From positions 8,514,981-8,578,980 of the forward strand of contig OX579640.1 of NCBI GenBank assembly GCA_951230915.1: a stretch of 64,000 nt of DNA. The letters are read 5' to 3'. The translations under genes and the position numbers were made by a program. Below the pieces are notes generated by a model. It worked only from the letters and a program-made list of their open reading frames with translations, did not search any database and was not told the origin of the DNA. Of the stretch, positions 1-11,814 are shown piece by piece; position 1 is the stretch's first letter; every line of letters starts with the position of its first letter. The stretch comes from Antitrichia curtipendula. Taxonomy: Eukaryota; Streptophyta; Bryopsida; Hypnales; Leucodontaceae.

Positions 1-339
1 ATTTGCCCTTCTAAGTCCAAAATTCTAGAGCCCAAGTAGGGCCCCCCTATAAAATGTTGAAATTAAAATTTGAAATATTTTTTTATACATTATATATACA
101 ATCCAAATAGAAGGAATGAAACATAAATACCCATTATTGTGAAAATTATTTATTGCAACAATCTTACTATTAAGATTCATATGTTTCATTCTATTTTAGA
201 ACTATTATGTTATTGTAGACCATGTTGCATCGAATAGGTCTTTTTAGAGTCTTGAATTGTTGGTCTTTGAGGCGTCAACAATTTAATCCCTAAAGGATTA
301 TTTGTCTCCTCAAAGGACAAGTTGGGTCCGGGTAAGTTC

Positions 340-996
340 CTATTGTCTCAATTTGTACTGAATCTTTTTGAAATTTCTTGAAGTTGTGTAGTTTGCCGAG
401 AGCTTTGTGGATATATACCCTTTCTTTTTTCAATTGGTGCCCGGGAGAAAAATTTATGGTACACTAAGGCAAAAATGGAGGTTGGCGGGCAACTCAAAAG
501 AAATCACCAAAAGTCAAAATTAAAGTTTTTGAACTTTTTTCCTAAAATATTACTCCCTCCGTCCCAAAATGACCTTCCTGTTGACCTTTATTTAGTGTCC
601 CAAAATGATCTTCTTGTTGGAAGAGAAAGGGAGCTAGTGACACTTGTACATAGTCCAAAAGCATGGGCATGCTAACCAATCCCATGCATCAAGTGAGTGG
701 CCACCGGTGCTCTTCAAAAATGTCTCAAAAATTCAATTTTCAAGCACTTTGAAACCACACTTTGAAAACTAATTTAAAACTCAAAATTTCAGAACAATAG
801 GAGGACATCAAACTCTATTCATAAGTCAATTTTTTTTGAAAAAATAGTTCTTTTTGAGCTTAATCTATAACATCTTGTGTAATAGGAAGATCATTTTGGG
901 ACGGAGGGAGTATGTTCTTGTCTACATGTGAAGCTTTGATTCATTCTATTTGGACTAAGGATGAGAAAGTTACAGACAATCTTGTTTTTTGGGCAC
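340..996. repeat. Direct repeat, copy 1 (copy 2 at about 2190-2480)
   Basis: The sequence from about 340-545 plus 915-996 recurs in direct orientation at about 2190-2480. Shared stretches include 'gaagctttgattcattcta' and 'caatcttgttttttgggca'. Copy 1 is interrupted by the MITE at 551-912 and copy 2 is not. No coding potential is seen in either copy. The rest of 1-2850 is AT-rich and I see no gene in it. Confidence 0.75.
551..912. mobile_element. Stowaway/mariner-type MITE, 362 bp
   Basis: The element starts TACTCCCTCCGTCCCAAAAT and ends with the inverted form ATTTTGGGACGGAGGGAGTA, so it has inverted ends and TA at both borders. These ends are typical of plant Stowaway/mariner MITEs. There is no transposase. 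The related repeat at about 2380-2410 lacks the insert and serves as an approximate empty site. Confidence 0.85.
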
Positions 997-1115
997 TCTA
1001 AGCATCTCCTTGAAAAAAAACTTTTTGTCCAACTTTGAATGCTAATATACTTTTCAATCCGTACAGTCAATTCTAATGAAAGTTTGATTGTACAAATTAA
1101 GTACAATATTCTATG

Positions 1116-1118
<3 letters not shown>

Positions 1119-1148
<30 letters not shown>
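1119..1148. repeat. (TA)n microsatellite
   Basis: About 15 TA dinucleotides in a row. Short open frames across it encode Y/I alternation and are not genes. Confidence 0.9.
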
Positions 1149-1153
<5 letters not shown>

Positions 1154-2855
1154 TATTTTTATTTTTTTTGGTTTTATTGTGTGAATGCAGCAAAAGTGGC
1201 AATTTTGAGGTTTTTTTTTTTTATAGAAAACACCCCTAGGGCATCAGAGGTTAAACAAAATCACCTAGTGAGATTCTTAGATTAGCGTTTAGGACAATCA
1301 AGATTATATTGTTGATGTGAATTTTAAATTTAACGTAATTTGTGCTTTCAGCTAATAATATGGTCAATACTATGTCAATCCAATAAATAGTAAATGCAGC
1401 TTGCCAAAAAATTACTAGAACATTTTATATTTTAGAATCTAACCATAAAATCTTGTAATTCACTTGTCTGAGACCATGTGATAAAAATTTCATGAAGTTT
1501 GACCGCACAAATTGGAAGATATTAGCATTCAAAGTTGGAAAAAATATTTTTGAATTACGGTTTGAAATTTCAAATGACTTTGACTACCATTTGTAGAAAA
1601 GTTTGCACTATATATATTGAGTTGAAATTTTTTTGAGTTGAAGAATTGAGTTGAAAATATAGAAAAATCATTTCAGAAAAACACACTTGATTATTAGTCT
1701 TTAAAAATTGTTAAGTAGAACTAGGTCCAATTTAATAATGTTTTTTTTATGACTTTAAATTCTATTTTAATTAATTTGCATGATTCAAAATAAATTTGCT
1801 CCTATATGTAGTACTCTTAGTTGTGGTAGTCTTATACCCTCAAACATCATTTTTGAAGCAAAAATGTTAAGTGTTTCTTACAACAATCCTTATTTGCACT
1901 AATTTTAAATAGTGCAATTAGAGTATATTAGTGTCACACATACTAATAGGATTCATCTTTGCATGTTGGAATCTTAGAGTGATATTAGTGTATTTGTGAT
2001 AATTCTATATTAAATTTTTTAAAAATAGGAACAAAATCAACTAATATTTTAAAGATGGTAGATGATAAAGGATGGCAATTTTCAATCTAAACCTTTAATC
2101 TTGTGCCATAAATTCTAAATTACTTTAGAGCCATTACCTCCTAAAGTCTCATTGGCCCTATAAGGGCCAAATTGCAATCTTGGGTAGGCTCATACAATCT
2201 CAATAGTCAATGTAATTTTTTAAATTTTTTTGTAAGGCTAGAAAAATACATAAGCTTCCCGGGGATATAATTTTTACTTTAGTTGGTGCCTCAGAACAAA
2301 AGTTATTGCACAATAAGCCCAAATAGAGGTTGGTAGGTAGCAAAAAAAATCAAAATAGTTAAAATTAAATTAAAAAAATTTCTCTTGAAATATTGTTATT
2401 TTTCTACTTGTGAAGCTTTGATTCATTCTATTTGGACTAGTGATGAGAAAGTTATGGACAATCTTGTTTTTTGGGCAATCTAAACATCTTCTTCAGAAAA
2501 TAACTCATAGAATTCATTTTTAATGCAATTTTCACAACTTTAAGAAAAAAATTGTTTGACAAGGTTACTTATGCTTGCTAGAACAATTTCACTATTGGAA
2601 TTATTGTGTTTCAGTTCCATTTTAGAGATATTAACAATTTAGTCTTTCTTTCAAAGTTAGACCTACTTCTACTTAACAATCTTTTAATGAATGAAATTCA
2701 AGTGTGTGTTTTTTGAATTTTTTTCTTGGACTCTTAATTTAATTTTGCAATGTAATAAATTTTAAATTCAAATTTTGTAGTGCAAAAAAATTCCATAAAT
2801 AGAGGTCAAAGTCATCTGAAATTACAAGCTAGAAATCAAAAAAACTTATTTTCTA

Positions 2856-2935
2856 ACGGGGATGCTACTTTGTAAGCATTGGAACATGAGCCCATGAACA
2901 GGAAAGTCTGTGAGCCTCCAGAATTTTTCTAAATA
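2856..2935. repeat. Probable left terminus of the older, outer element
   Basis: The segment 'gatgctactttgtaagcatt' followed by 'ggaacatgagcccatgaac' resembles the inward-reading ends of the inner transposon (ttgctattttgtgagcgtg, gagcatgagcctgtgagc). It lies about 200-290 bp beyond the stop of the outer methyltransferase-like pseudogene, on the correct side for a terminus. I could not locate a matching right end or a target-site duplication, so the border is tentative. Confidence 0.45.
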
Positions 2936-3141
2936 TTTTGCATTTTTTTGTAGGGATCTATGATCGTGGATTACTGTTATTGGATTTAGAGAATGTAGGG
3001 ACAAAACTTAGGTCACAGTTACTCTTAATATTAATATAATGGACCAAAGAATATCATATTATATTAAAAAAATACAACAAATCATGTTTACAAAGGTCAC
3101 CATAGATATATAATAATATAGGAAAGAAGGATTTGGTGAAT

Positions 3142-4916
3142 TTATATGACAAGAGTGCTACTAGAAGAATTGGATGCAGAGTTCACAACATCTAATGGCT
3201 CATTGTTTGATTCTATGGTGGAGTCATCTTCAAACCTCAAAACACGTGGATCTACTTCACGAGCCTTGCAAGATGGTTTAGGGTCATAGGTTTCAAAATG
3301 TCTAGCTACATCTTCATCATATATTGGCAACTGAAAAGATTTTGGAGGACTGCGGAAGAAGGCCTGATCTACCAAGAATGGTTGATGTATTGCCATTTTC
3401 ATTTCTTAGCTTGCATGTTGAAAAAAACTAAACTAATTTTAGAACAAAGAATAATATAAAAAGTGGGCGATTATGTTTAAGAAGATTAGGGATAACTTAG
3501 TTACTAAATTGAGATGCTTTTGTCACATGACGGATTGGCACTTCCTTGTCGTCTAAATCAATCATCGATTCTGGAAGGCTCTTAGGTTTGTCTCAGTAGG
3601 GGCAACGATGTAGGTGAATGGAGCAAAGAGTGCCTCAAATATAGGCTTATCATCTTCCAAGGACACAATATGGCAACCAATAGCTCACCAAACATAGATT
3701 GTTGCACCTACAATATATATTGAGATGAAAAAACAACATGCGTTATGATTTGGTGGAGGGTGGTATGATGTGAAGTAGCCTTCAGAGAAATATAAGGAAA
3801 ATGGAAACTAACCAATAGATGCGGTGCAATCCATGACAACGTCACTAGGTGTAGTTATTGCCTCAATTAGCATTTGCATGAAAGACCGAGCCTTCTCTTG
3901 AGGCCCCCGCCATGGAATGGTACCATTCATAATTACATCCTCCTCATTGTAGAAATTTTGGAGGAAGTCGTCTCAAGAAACGTTTACTCCTACATCATTA
4001 TGATTTGAAACATCCTAGAATGAAAATCGTGACCTAAATCAGCCTTCGATAGCTCTCACGTAAAGTGCTATAGCAAAACGCATTGTTTGCACATAATTTC
4101 AAATTAATAAAAATGCTATTAAGAATGTTCACCATTGATATAGTTTTAGAGTTTACTATGCCAAAAATATTTGAGGGAGATGTGAGGTGCAACCTATTCA
4201 TTCCTTACCATTCTTTTTGAGCTTGAATCCAAAATCTTCACAAAAACCTAAGAGGTAAGACTTGATATTATGGCTAAAAGGATACATAACAAGAAGACTA
4301 CTACTGTTGTGAAAATAGTTCTCCGTAAAGTCAAAGACAGACTGAAGCCCTTTCTTAGAGAACTGGTTCCATTGTGGAATGGATATTGTTGAAATTAAAA
4401 CTGTAGAAACAAATAATCCCTCGAAGACGTCCACAATGATCATGTTTACAATGCTTTGCTTGGTCAACACGCCGTTGTGAAAATGTTCTTTGTCCAAGGC
4501 ATGTTGCAAGAATTTTAAAATTTCAAAGACAAATTATTGGAAAGCTATGAGGATTTGAAAAAGAAATTGTCAAGGTATACAAACATGAAGGCATTAGACA
4601 TGGAAGAAATGAATTGAAAACTTCAATGACAATACCTTTTCTAATAGGGTAATGAGGTCATTGAATGCGTCCTCTGATCCTCCTAGATCACCTACAAAAA
4701 CGTTCAAAATGCATTGATCCAAGTTAAGGATTGATTGCAAGTCATGAACTTGAGGTGGCAGGCCATGGAGTAGGCGGTCTTGGATGAGGGAGAAGTTAGA
4801 AGATGTGTCCTTCATAGCCCTATCACTCATGGCTTGATTCGAGACAACTGCCTCTACTTTTTTCTTCTTTCCTTTATCCTTGGCTATAGTTTCCGCCTCC
4901 GCCTTCTCTGCTTCTC
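3142..4916 (-). pseudogene. Outer methyltransferase-like pseudogene, 3' part
   Basis: This is a decayed paralogue of the gene at 11815-18248, on the opposite strand. Matching exons can be followed: the end of exon 7 (about 4916-4636; basic linker, then a segment ending LLEK before the intron), exon 8 (about 4520-4200; NMIIVDVFEG matches DLIIADMPEG), exon 9 (about 4090-3815; PWRGPQEKARSFMQMLIEA matches PWRGAREKDPRFLQMLIEA, then DVVMDCTASIG), exon 10 (about 3697-3480; HIVSLEDDKPIFEALFAP) and exon 11 (about 3410-3142; VDPRVLRFEDD matches VDPKVLQFVDE). In-frame stops occur in exons 9 and 10, so it cannot encode the full protein. The 5' half of exon 7 lies 15 kb away at 19882-20275, because a transposon inserted at 4916/4917. 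Confidence 0.85.
4908..4916. repeat. Target-site duplication, left copy (CTGCTTCTC)
   Basis: A perfect 9-bp direct repeat with 19882-19890, immediately outside the two transposon ends. Nine bases is the usual length for Mutator-superfamily insertions. Its location inside the basic-linker exon of the outer pseudogene, with the frame restored when one copy and the insert are removed, confirms it. Confidence 0.9.
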
Positions 4917-5204
4917 AGCGGTGCTAGATTGTGAGCTTGCGAGCACGAGCCTATGAGCGTAGAGCGGGGATCATGTGAGCGGGGAATTCTGAAATTAGAA
5001 AAAATTCAATAATATTTCTAAAAATAGAAAATATATTAAAAATTATAATTTTTTTTATAATTTTTAGTAAATTTTAATACCTATTACCGTGGACCTATTA
5101 CCGTGGATCTATTACCATGCATATATAAGCGTGGGGCTATTACTGTGGGGCTATTACTGTGGGGCTATTACTATGAACCTATTTTCTAGGACCTATTACT
5201 GTGG
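4917..5204. repeat. Left terminal inverted repeat of the inner transposon
   Basis: It begins agcggtgctagattgtgagc, continues with repeated GAGC/TGAGC words to about 4980, then AT-rich DNA, then the minisatellite at 5082-5204. The same order is found inverted at the right end. Similarity is clear but imperfect, as expected for an old or rapidly changing MULE terminus. Confidence 0.75.
5082..5204. repeat. 14-bp minisatellite, about nine units
   Basis: Units follow the pattern TATTACCGTGGACC, for example 5082-5095, 5096-5109, 5138-5151 and 5152-5165, the last two identical (TATTACTGTGGGGC). The inverse motif (CCACGGTAATAGGTCC-like) recurs at about 19067-19100 and 19707-19745 near the other end of the transposon. 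It thus belongs to the subterminal region. Confidence 0.9.
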
Positions 5205-6949
5205 TTATGTATAGTTTAATTTTCAATATTGTCAAAAATAATAGAAATACATATTCTGAAGGCAAACAAGTGAACTACATGAAAATGCAAATTGAGAATG
5301 AAAAAAGGTTGTATTAAATACTCCGAAAAATTACAGTATTCGTCCAAATAGAAATTGGTATTTCTAAAGCTTCATATTTAACTTCAGTCTTTCAATCTCA
5401 GATGTCAATCACTTCAAGTTTGATGGTCCTCTAGGCATGTTGCAGACTGTTGTTTGGAACCTTGATGATACCGGCCTTCGTAAGAAGAAGCTTCACTTCA
5501 TTGAAGCTGAAGCTTGGAGAATGTATAAACTTATTGTCTACTGGATTCATTTTGCAGAAGTAACGAAATAAATAGTAAAGATGTTTGCAGTTCACGTATT
5601 GATGACGTCCACCAATTGCTGAGACGGCCATGTCAACAAAATCGAGACAAGTACATTCCGAATACATGCCAAGTGTGATGCGATAAACCTACTGGTGGGG
5701 CTCAGTTCCAGACTGAAGGGAGATTATGGCTCCAATTCCGGGAGAGGGGAGCATGGTTACTCCCAAGATTGATCCTTTGACATTACCAGCACTCTCCCAT
5801 TTATTGCGATGCTCTGTAGTAGGAGCATTTGCAATACGTCGAATCGCTTTGCTCCTTCGAGTTGTTGGATATGCGTCCGCATGCAAAGGACTTGGTTGAT
5901 CATATAGAATCACATCGAAGACATTAGACATCGTGAACAAACGTCGAGGTGATATAGGTGGCCTCTGTTGGAGCTGAAATCCGGCCTTTTGCAGCAGCAA
6001 TGTTTCGTGGCGAGTCAAACTGGTCCCAGTTAATACAGGCCACACATCTGGTACTTGGGGCCAATCAATTACCCAACCGCGTTTTGAGCCTCGTACACAT
6101 CGTTCAATATCATCTGGACAAAACCAAAAGTCGGTGATAATCTCCTTGTTTCCGCCATACTGTTTTTTTCTACCACGATATGTCGGAGCTGGAGTGCCTT
6201 TCGACCCCTTCGCAATCTTGGCAACGCAACGGATGTTTGAACCTCTTTGCTGCGCATGACATTTGCAGCTCGACTTATGCGAAATTCGGGCAATATGCCA
6301 CTGTGAAATGTCACAATCGCTCTCCATGGCTGTTGTTACATGTGGTACCTCAGCAGAGTTTGCGAGTGTGTCTATTTCATTAGAGGCCGCCGTAGGTGTA
6401 CGTGTAGATCGTGTCTACACTCGTGGCTAGGAGAAGTTAACCTTGTCGAGACGGTGAGAGTCACCATCCGATCCAATGGGGAGGTCAAGCTTGCGCTTAC
6501 TACTACCAAATATTTCTTTGCCTTCCAAATGAGGAATACGAGTTGTAACTTCCGCCGCTCCAGGAAGGCAATTCAATGCCTCCGCAATCTTTTTTGGATC
6601 TCCACTGCGTCTAGCGCCTCTTAATTTCAACTCCTCTTTAGATGGACCCGACCTTGACGAATTGCTTTTTAGAAAAGCCCGGTAATTTGTCATTTGCATG
6701 AAAGCTCGAATGCAATCATCGGAAGTGACTGCAAACAAATCATTACCTCGGTTACCGGACTGCTGCAACCATTTGTTGTGAACTGTTTCGGATAAGTTGC
6801 ATGATGGCATGTCCGCCATTTGTTCTACACTTAAATCCTGGAAAAATAAATATAAAAACTGAGAATCAAGACAAATTCAAAGAAACAATGGAGACTGTCA
6901 CGGTTTTAGTTCTGACAAATTAAAACAGTTTTGATCATTCCTATATGTA

Positions 6950-6985
6950 GCCAAGTCTCCCCTCGGTGCCGAGGGGAACCTTGGC
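6950..6985. repeat. GC-rich hairpin in the transposase intron (1)
   Basis: The arms gccaagtctcccctcgg and ccgaggggaaccttggc pair almost perfectly around a 2-base centre. The core CCCTCGGTGCCGAGGG is a one-base variant of the palindrome found throughout the transposon. Confidence 0.8.
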
Positions 6986-7107
6986 AACTACCTTTAGTGA
7001 TGTACATTGCTTTCTAGTAGCTAAATAATTACAAAAGCAAGTACAATGAAATTGCATACCATCGTAGGGTTGGTTACAACGAAACAATAGAAACTTTGAT
7101 CACTCGT

Positions 7108-7170
7108 GGTAGAGGCCAAGGCTCCCCTCGTAGGCGAGGAGAGCCTCACCCACTACCTGGAGTGATTAAA
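7108..7170. repeat. GC-rich hairpin in the transposase intron (2)
   Basis: The sequence ccaaggctcccctcgtaggcgaggagagcctc is a diverged inverted repeat with the CCCCTCG...CGAGGA core. A longer flanking repeat (ttgatcactcgtggtag before, actacctggagtgattaaa after) encloses it. It is the second such structure within one 437-nt intron. Confidence 0.7.
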
Positions 7171-9411
7171 ATTTCTATCGACAAGTGATAATCACTCACA
7201 AAAAACAATTGTAAGAGAAGGAAATTGGATTTCGAAGAAAGACATTATAAGAGAAACCACATAGAGCAAAGTACCATTTGCATGAAGCCACCCCATTGAT
7301 GATATCGGAAATGCCAAAATGCAAGCTACAACTCCAGTTCCCGCATAGCATCTTTCGAGGCTGCTCCAGATGATAACCACCAGGATCGAAGCACTAAAAA
7401 TCGAGTCTCAACTTCATCCATAGACTTGGAGTCCTTGTATTGCTTGCAAGTCTGGTTTGATGAGCTTCTGCGTATGGCGATGCATGGACGTACTCCAATG
7501 TAGAAGACAAGTTCGCTCACGATTCAGCATTTCATCTTTTATATTTCCAGTACCGTAAACAGTGCAAACGGCATTCCAATTTGCTTGTGCATTGTCCGCC
7601 ATGAAGCCCTTGAAGTTTGTGTTCTCCACGCCATTGAGTTTCATGACATTGTTCAATAACCTCCAAAAGATGCATTGAATCTCCGTGTCTTCAAATTGCA
7701 TGTCACAGACAGCAATTGTCATGACCTTCCTGCAGCCTGTGTCATAGACGTGGCAAGCCATTGTGGTCCAGTCTTTGACGCGTTTGACGTGATCAAACAT
7801 GATCCATGCGTTCTCCAGATCTCCGCTGGGTTGCATGCGAGTGACCAAGTGCACTCCACTCCCTGGCCCTTCTACCAACATTTTGAACAAATAAACTTTT
7901 GCCTTCCCTTGACCAGGAAAGACACTGTCATGAATGTACTCAAATCTCAAATTCCGTTTCATATTCATGATGCTATCTATGACCCCACTTCTGCCACTAG
8001 TACGAAACGAAGAAATAACATTTCGAATGTTAGGAGAACTAAGTATCTGAAACTTGTCCATTACATCCTCTAGCGAGTTCCCCTGCAACATTTCCTTAGG
8101 TCCTTCACCATTGTGTATGAGGTGATTGTCTAGAAACTGTTTACTAGCTGCTAAGGCAATGGCAGAGTTGGTGGCACTAGGGGTTCTTGAAACCACGCCT
8201 GCAATGAGACTGGAAATCGTATCTGAAGACTCTCTACACATTCTTGATGCTACAGGATGCACGTGATTCCCTAAGTGAATGCATGCTCTAGTCAAGTGTG
8301 TAGTATCACCAAAAACGTAATATATTCTAGCACTACATGTACTAACGCAATGCGGCAGATATTTGCATATCTTGCATTGTAGAAATGAATCTTTCGGAGG
8401 GATTGTGCCAACATGGAATGGAGCGGGTGTATAACCACACCACTCAGTCTCATTCCGCTTCAAGGACCGCTTTAAGTAATCGCATTCGGAGTTGTCACAT
8501 ACAAGATGGCCTGCACAGGAAGATTTTCTAAACTTCAGGCCATCTTGGTTGTTGATATTGGACGTCATGGTACGACACCATGCATGTCCATCGTATCGTT
8601 TATCCATGCCCTATAAGTTCCCAGCAGCGGATGATGAAGATGAAACACAAAGAGAAGGCAACTCAAATAGTACATCTCCATCAAATTCTGCAGGAAGGTA
8701 TTGCACCTTCTGATCGATGACTGAGTCGTAGTCTAACGAAGCAATTTCGTTTCTAGGTTTACGAATCGCTGCTAGCTTCCGTAGGCATCCAACGATGCTA
8801 ATTGTAGGTGTACTACTCGGGTAAGTTGGCGGCCGAGAGTGACTGGACACAACAGGACTATTAGAAGAAGTTCGATATATACCAGATGGTGTCTTCAAGA
8901 CATCATCAGAGACTCTACTAGGAAATGTTGCTTGAAGACCTAACTGGCCAGGAGACTCTCCCTCGGACTCACTAGATATATCTATGATCGGGTCAAGAGG
9001 TTCTTGCTTTACACAGACAAGTTGAACAGGAGTATCAGCAATCAGAATATGATTGCGGTCAATAGTTTCTTCAATATCATGGTGGGAATCAGGCATATTC
9101 ACAGTAGAGTATTCAGACTGGCGAGCTAAAATCTCAGTGGAAGCTACTCTCACTTCAGACATCAACCCGTAAGCTCGATAGCGCCCTCGATAAAGGTGCC
9201 AGACATGACCATCCTCAACCACTATTTTTGGTATATAGACAGACTCTTTCAAGAAGCCAGATTCAGACATAACCTCTTCCTCAACATAGATACTGGATTG
9301 GATAAAACCAAAGCGAACATGAAGAAGATGTGAAGACACTACAACACATCCATCATCTCGAAGCGGAAGTACTAGTGGTATCTCGTGGCCATCCGCTCGA
9401 AGGGAGGCCAT

Positions 9412-10791
9412 TGTCCCAGAAAATGAGCACAACAATAACAAGAACAGTATCACAAAAAAACATTGACCTCAATGAAAGATTGAACAAAATACACTGCATG
9501 GATATATGAATGACATCAAATTGAAATTCAAACCCCAGAGAGTAATGCGGCGTCATTACTTTCCCTCAATACAAAATACTGACAGTAATCCCGTAGTTAA
9601 TGTACCTTAAACCGGCAATCAAATCATTATTTATATTGTTAAGAGATGCGTCATTGCATACAACATTGGGTTTGGATAATTGTCGCAGCAGGGGTGATTT
9701 AGCTTTAGATTGTAATAACTATTGAAGAATAAGCCATATGAAATTGAAAGTTTTACTGGAGATGGATCCCTTCAGTATAATCATATCCCTCATTATTCAA
9801 AAAATTACAAAAAATATTTTTATATTTAAAAGTCAATTTAGCTAATTTGTCACATTCCGGCTTTAAGGGTATTAGTACTGTGTGACCAGCACATTAAGTG
9901 ATGTAGACCTGAAATTTCTATGGTCCATTCCCACACTAGGAAGGCATGTTTCTACCAAGGGGAATTTAGAAGTATTTTATGTTATGTCCTCCACCTTTGT
10001 GAAAATAGAGCTCCCTTGCGCGCGCACTTTTGAATATTCAATACGGTTCCAAGTTCATTCTTATAGTGAAATCTCTACACCATAAAATTATTTCAAATGG
10101 CTTATTCTTAGAATCTTTAAAAATTATTTTTCCAATTATTTACAAATTAAAACGTCCAAGTATCTATTTTATGTCGATTCTGCACTTTTCTAGATCTCCT
10201 ATTTAGAATATTTTTTGATGCTTTTCCTTCCTAAGGTACCGTTTTCTTATAATAGTATACATTGTCCATATTATTAATATTGTTCTAAAAATGACATTCT
10301 ATTTTACAGTACTCCCCAAAAAAGTCTGTAAACTGACAAAGTGGAACAGAAATAGCAAGTCATTCTTGCAATCACCCAGTGAATACCTGCAAGTCTGGTT
10401 ACCTAACTAATGAATGTGACAAAGTTGAAGCCTATAATAAATTCTCTTTGATAATGTATCTATTTTTTTGGTGGCGCAATGAGATACTGTTGCAATCTCA
10501 TATCCAAGGTACTAAAGTCTGCAAGTAATTTGAGATAGCATTTATGGGTACACATTAGGTAAACGAATAAGAGTCGTTTCTGTTAATGTGCTATCATATG
10601 TATGAATTTCTCTATTGAATTAGACATTTATATGTGCTTGCAAAAATTAATGTTCTCATCGAAACGGGCATTACGTCTATAACATCAAGGCATTAGTCAC
10701 AGTGCAACAACTATAGCAACCACTCAGTGTCTCGGACGTTCAGCCCTCCTGAAGGATTCAAAATACCGTCGTGTGTTCATAATGATAAGTG
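9412..10791. other. Intergenic region inside the transposon
   Basis: This AT-rich stretch separates the leftward transposase from the rightward genes, so it presumably contains promoters for both directions. I see no exon with convincing coding character up to about 10690. A possible exon fragment may begin near 10700, just upstream of the ATG at 10792. Confidence 0.5.
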
Positions 10792-11516
10792 ATGGACGGT
10801 GAAGCTCACATTCCATTCCATCTTGTTGAGTGTTATTCCGGATTATGTAGTGTTAGTCTTATGCTTATGCCAGACGGTCTAACCGATGGTGGTTTTGTGC
10901 ATAGCTATAGGAAGAGGAGGAAGAGTAGAAAACTCCTATACTCTTCAAGGAAAGAATTGTAGCGGTCAAGGAGTAGAGTTTCTAAGGTTGATCTACTTTG
11001 TAAGTCGCTACCAATTGGAGACACTACACACACTCAAATTCAAGAACGTGAACAAGTTGGCGTTCTCACAGAAGGGAGTCAAGTGAAGGTAACGCACATT
11101 GTGGATAAACCGCCGAAGTATTTTACCGTGGAAGCAACGCCATACAATTCAGTAAGTACATCTCTTTGTGCACAACCTATACAATGCTATTTCCATTGAT
11201 TATGATGAATTCTTTCTTTGAATTATATCGTCCGCAGATAACGGGAAGCTAATGCTATCTCGAACTACCTTTGAATCATGGACCGATTACACTAAAGGTA
11301 ATCAATTAACGTCCGGGCATTCTAAATATCTATAAAATCTAATCTTTGATTCATCCTGTTTAGTTTATTGTATAGGCATTACTTAAATAACATTTTTTTA
11401 ATTAACAACGTGGGATATATAATAATTCCTTTTACCTTATTTCACTAGAGACCTTACAAACTGGGACCGTATCGGACGGTCCAGTATCATTTTCATTAGA
11501 CCCGGTCGTGTGCTGA
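10792..11516 (+). pseudogene. Unknown small transposon gene, one in-frame TAG
   Basis: Proposed exons: 10792-11148 (ATG start; ends before GTAAGT), 11238-11297 (ends before GTAATC) and 11459-11516 (TGA stop; terminal residues include VSDGPVSFSLDPVVC). The frame from 10792 is open to 11148 except for a TAG at 10960-10962. It encodes a KRRKSRKLLY basic patch and a segment VKVTHIVDKPPKYFTVEA that looks like real protein. The second junction does not keep frame cleanly in every combination, so the model is provisional. I recognise no family. It is on the same strand as the methyltransferase-like gene, about 300 bp upstream of its first exon, inside the transposon. Confidence 0.4.
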
Positions 11517-11814
11517 TAGGAATCATAAATGCAGTGGATCAGAAGTGGTCCACGTCGTATATTTACAATTTGACCTGCATATGACCTTACGAAATTTCGG
11601 GATTAGGGTTGGGGATCCAAATATATCTCACTGCAGAGCGTGCCGCTGGCTTGCCACGCCCCGCAAGACCGCACCGCCGCGAATACACTCTTGTGCGCTG
11701 CTTTGAACTACACTATGGCGCTAGACTATCCTTAGTTAGGGTTTTGACTTTGAATGAATACTTGATTGTTTGAAAACTTACCTAGTTCGAATTTGGTTGC
11801 ACAAGCACGGAGAA

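Larger units (their letters stand above)
5431..9411 (-). pseudogene. Mutator-like transposase with SWIM zinc finger, degraded
   Basis: Two-exon model: 9411-7275 and 6837-5431, with a 437-nt GT-AG intron (phase 0) between. Start chosen at ATG 9411 (MASLRADGHE). A Cys/His-rich block (about 8560-8250) is followed by a transposase core with WTTMACHVYDT, FKGFMADNAQANW and then ERTCLLHW. The last contains the CxxH motif typical of MULE DDE transposases. Near the C-terminus, ECTCLDF...NCKHLYYLF fits a SWIM finger (CxC...CxH). Breaks: in-frame TAG at 8611-8613, 7326-7328, 6427-6429, 6415-6417 and 5689-5691, and a 1-base frameshift near 7450. The model length (3544 nt) is one base off a multiple of three, as the frameshift predicts. 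The frame runs through each TAG into homologous-looking sequence, so this was one protein of about 1180 aa. Assignment to the superfamily is from motifs plus the 9-bp TSD. Confidence 0.82.

Noticed and set aside
891..1285. Overlapping short frames over the (TA)n tract
   Set aside because: They encode Tyr/Ile alternation from a microsatellite and have no domain or splice support.
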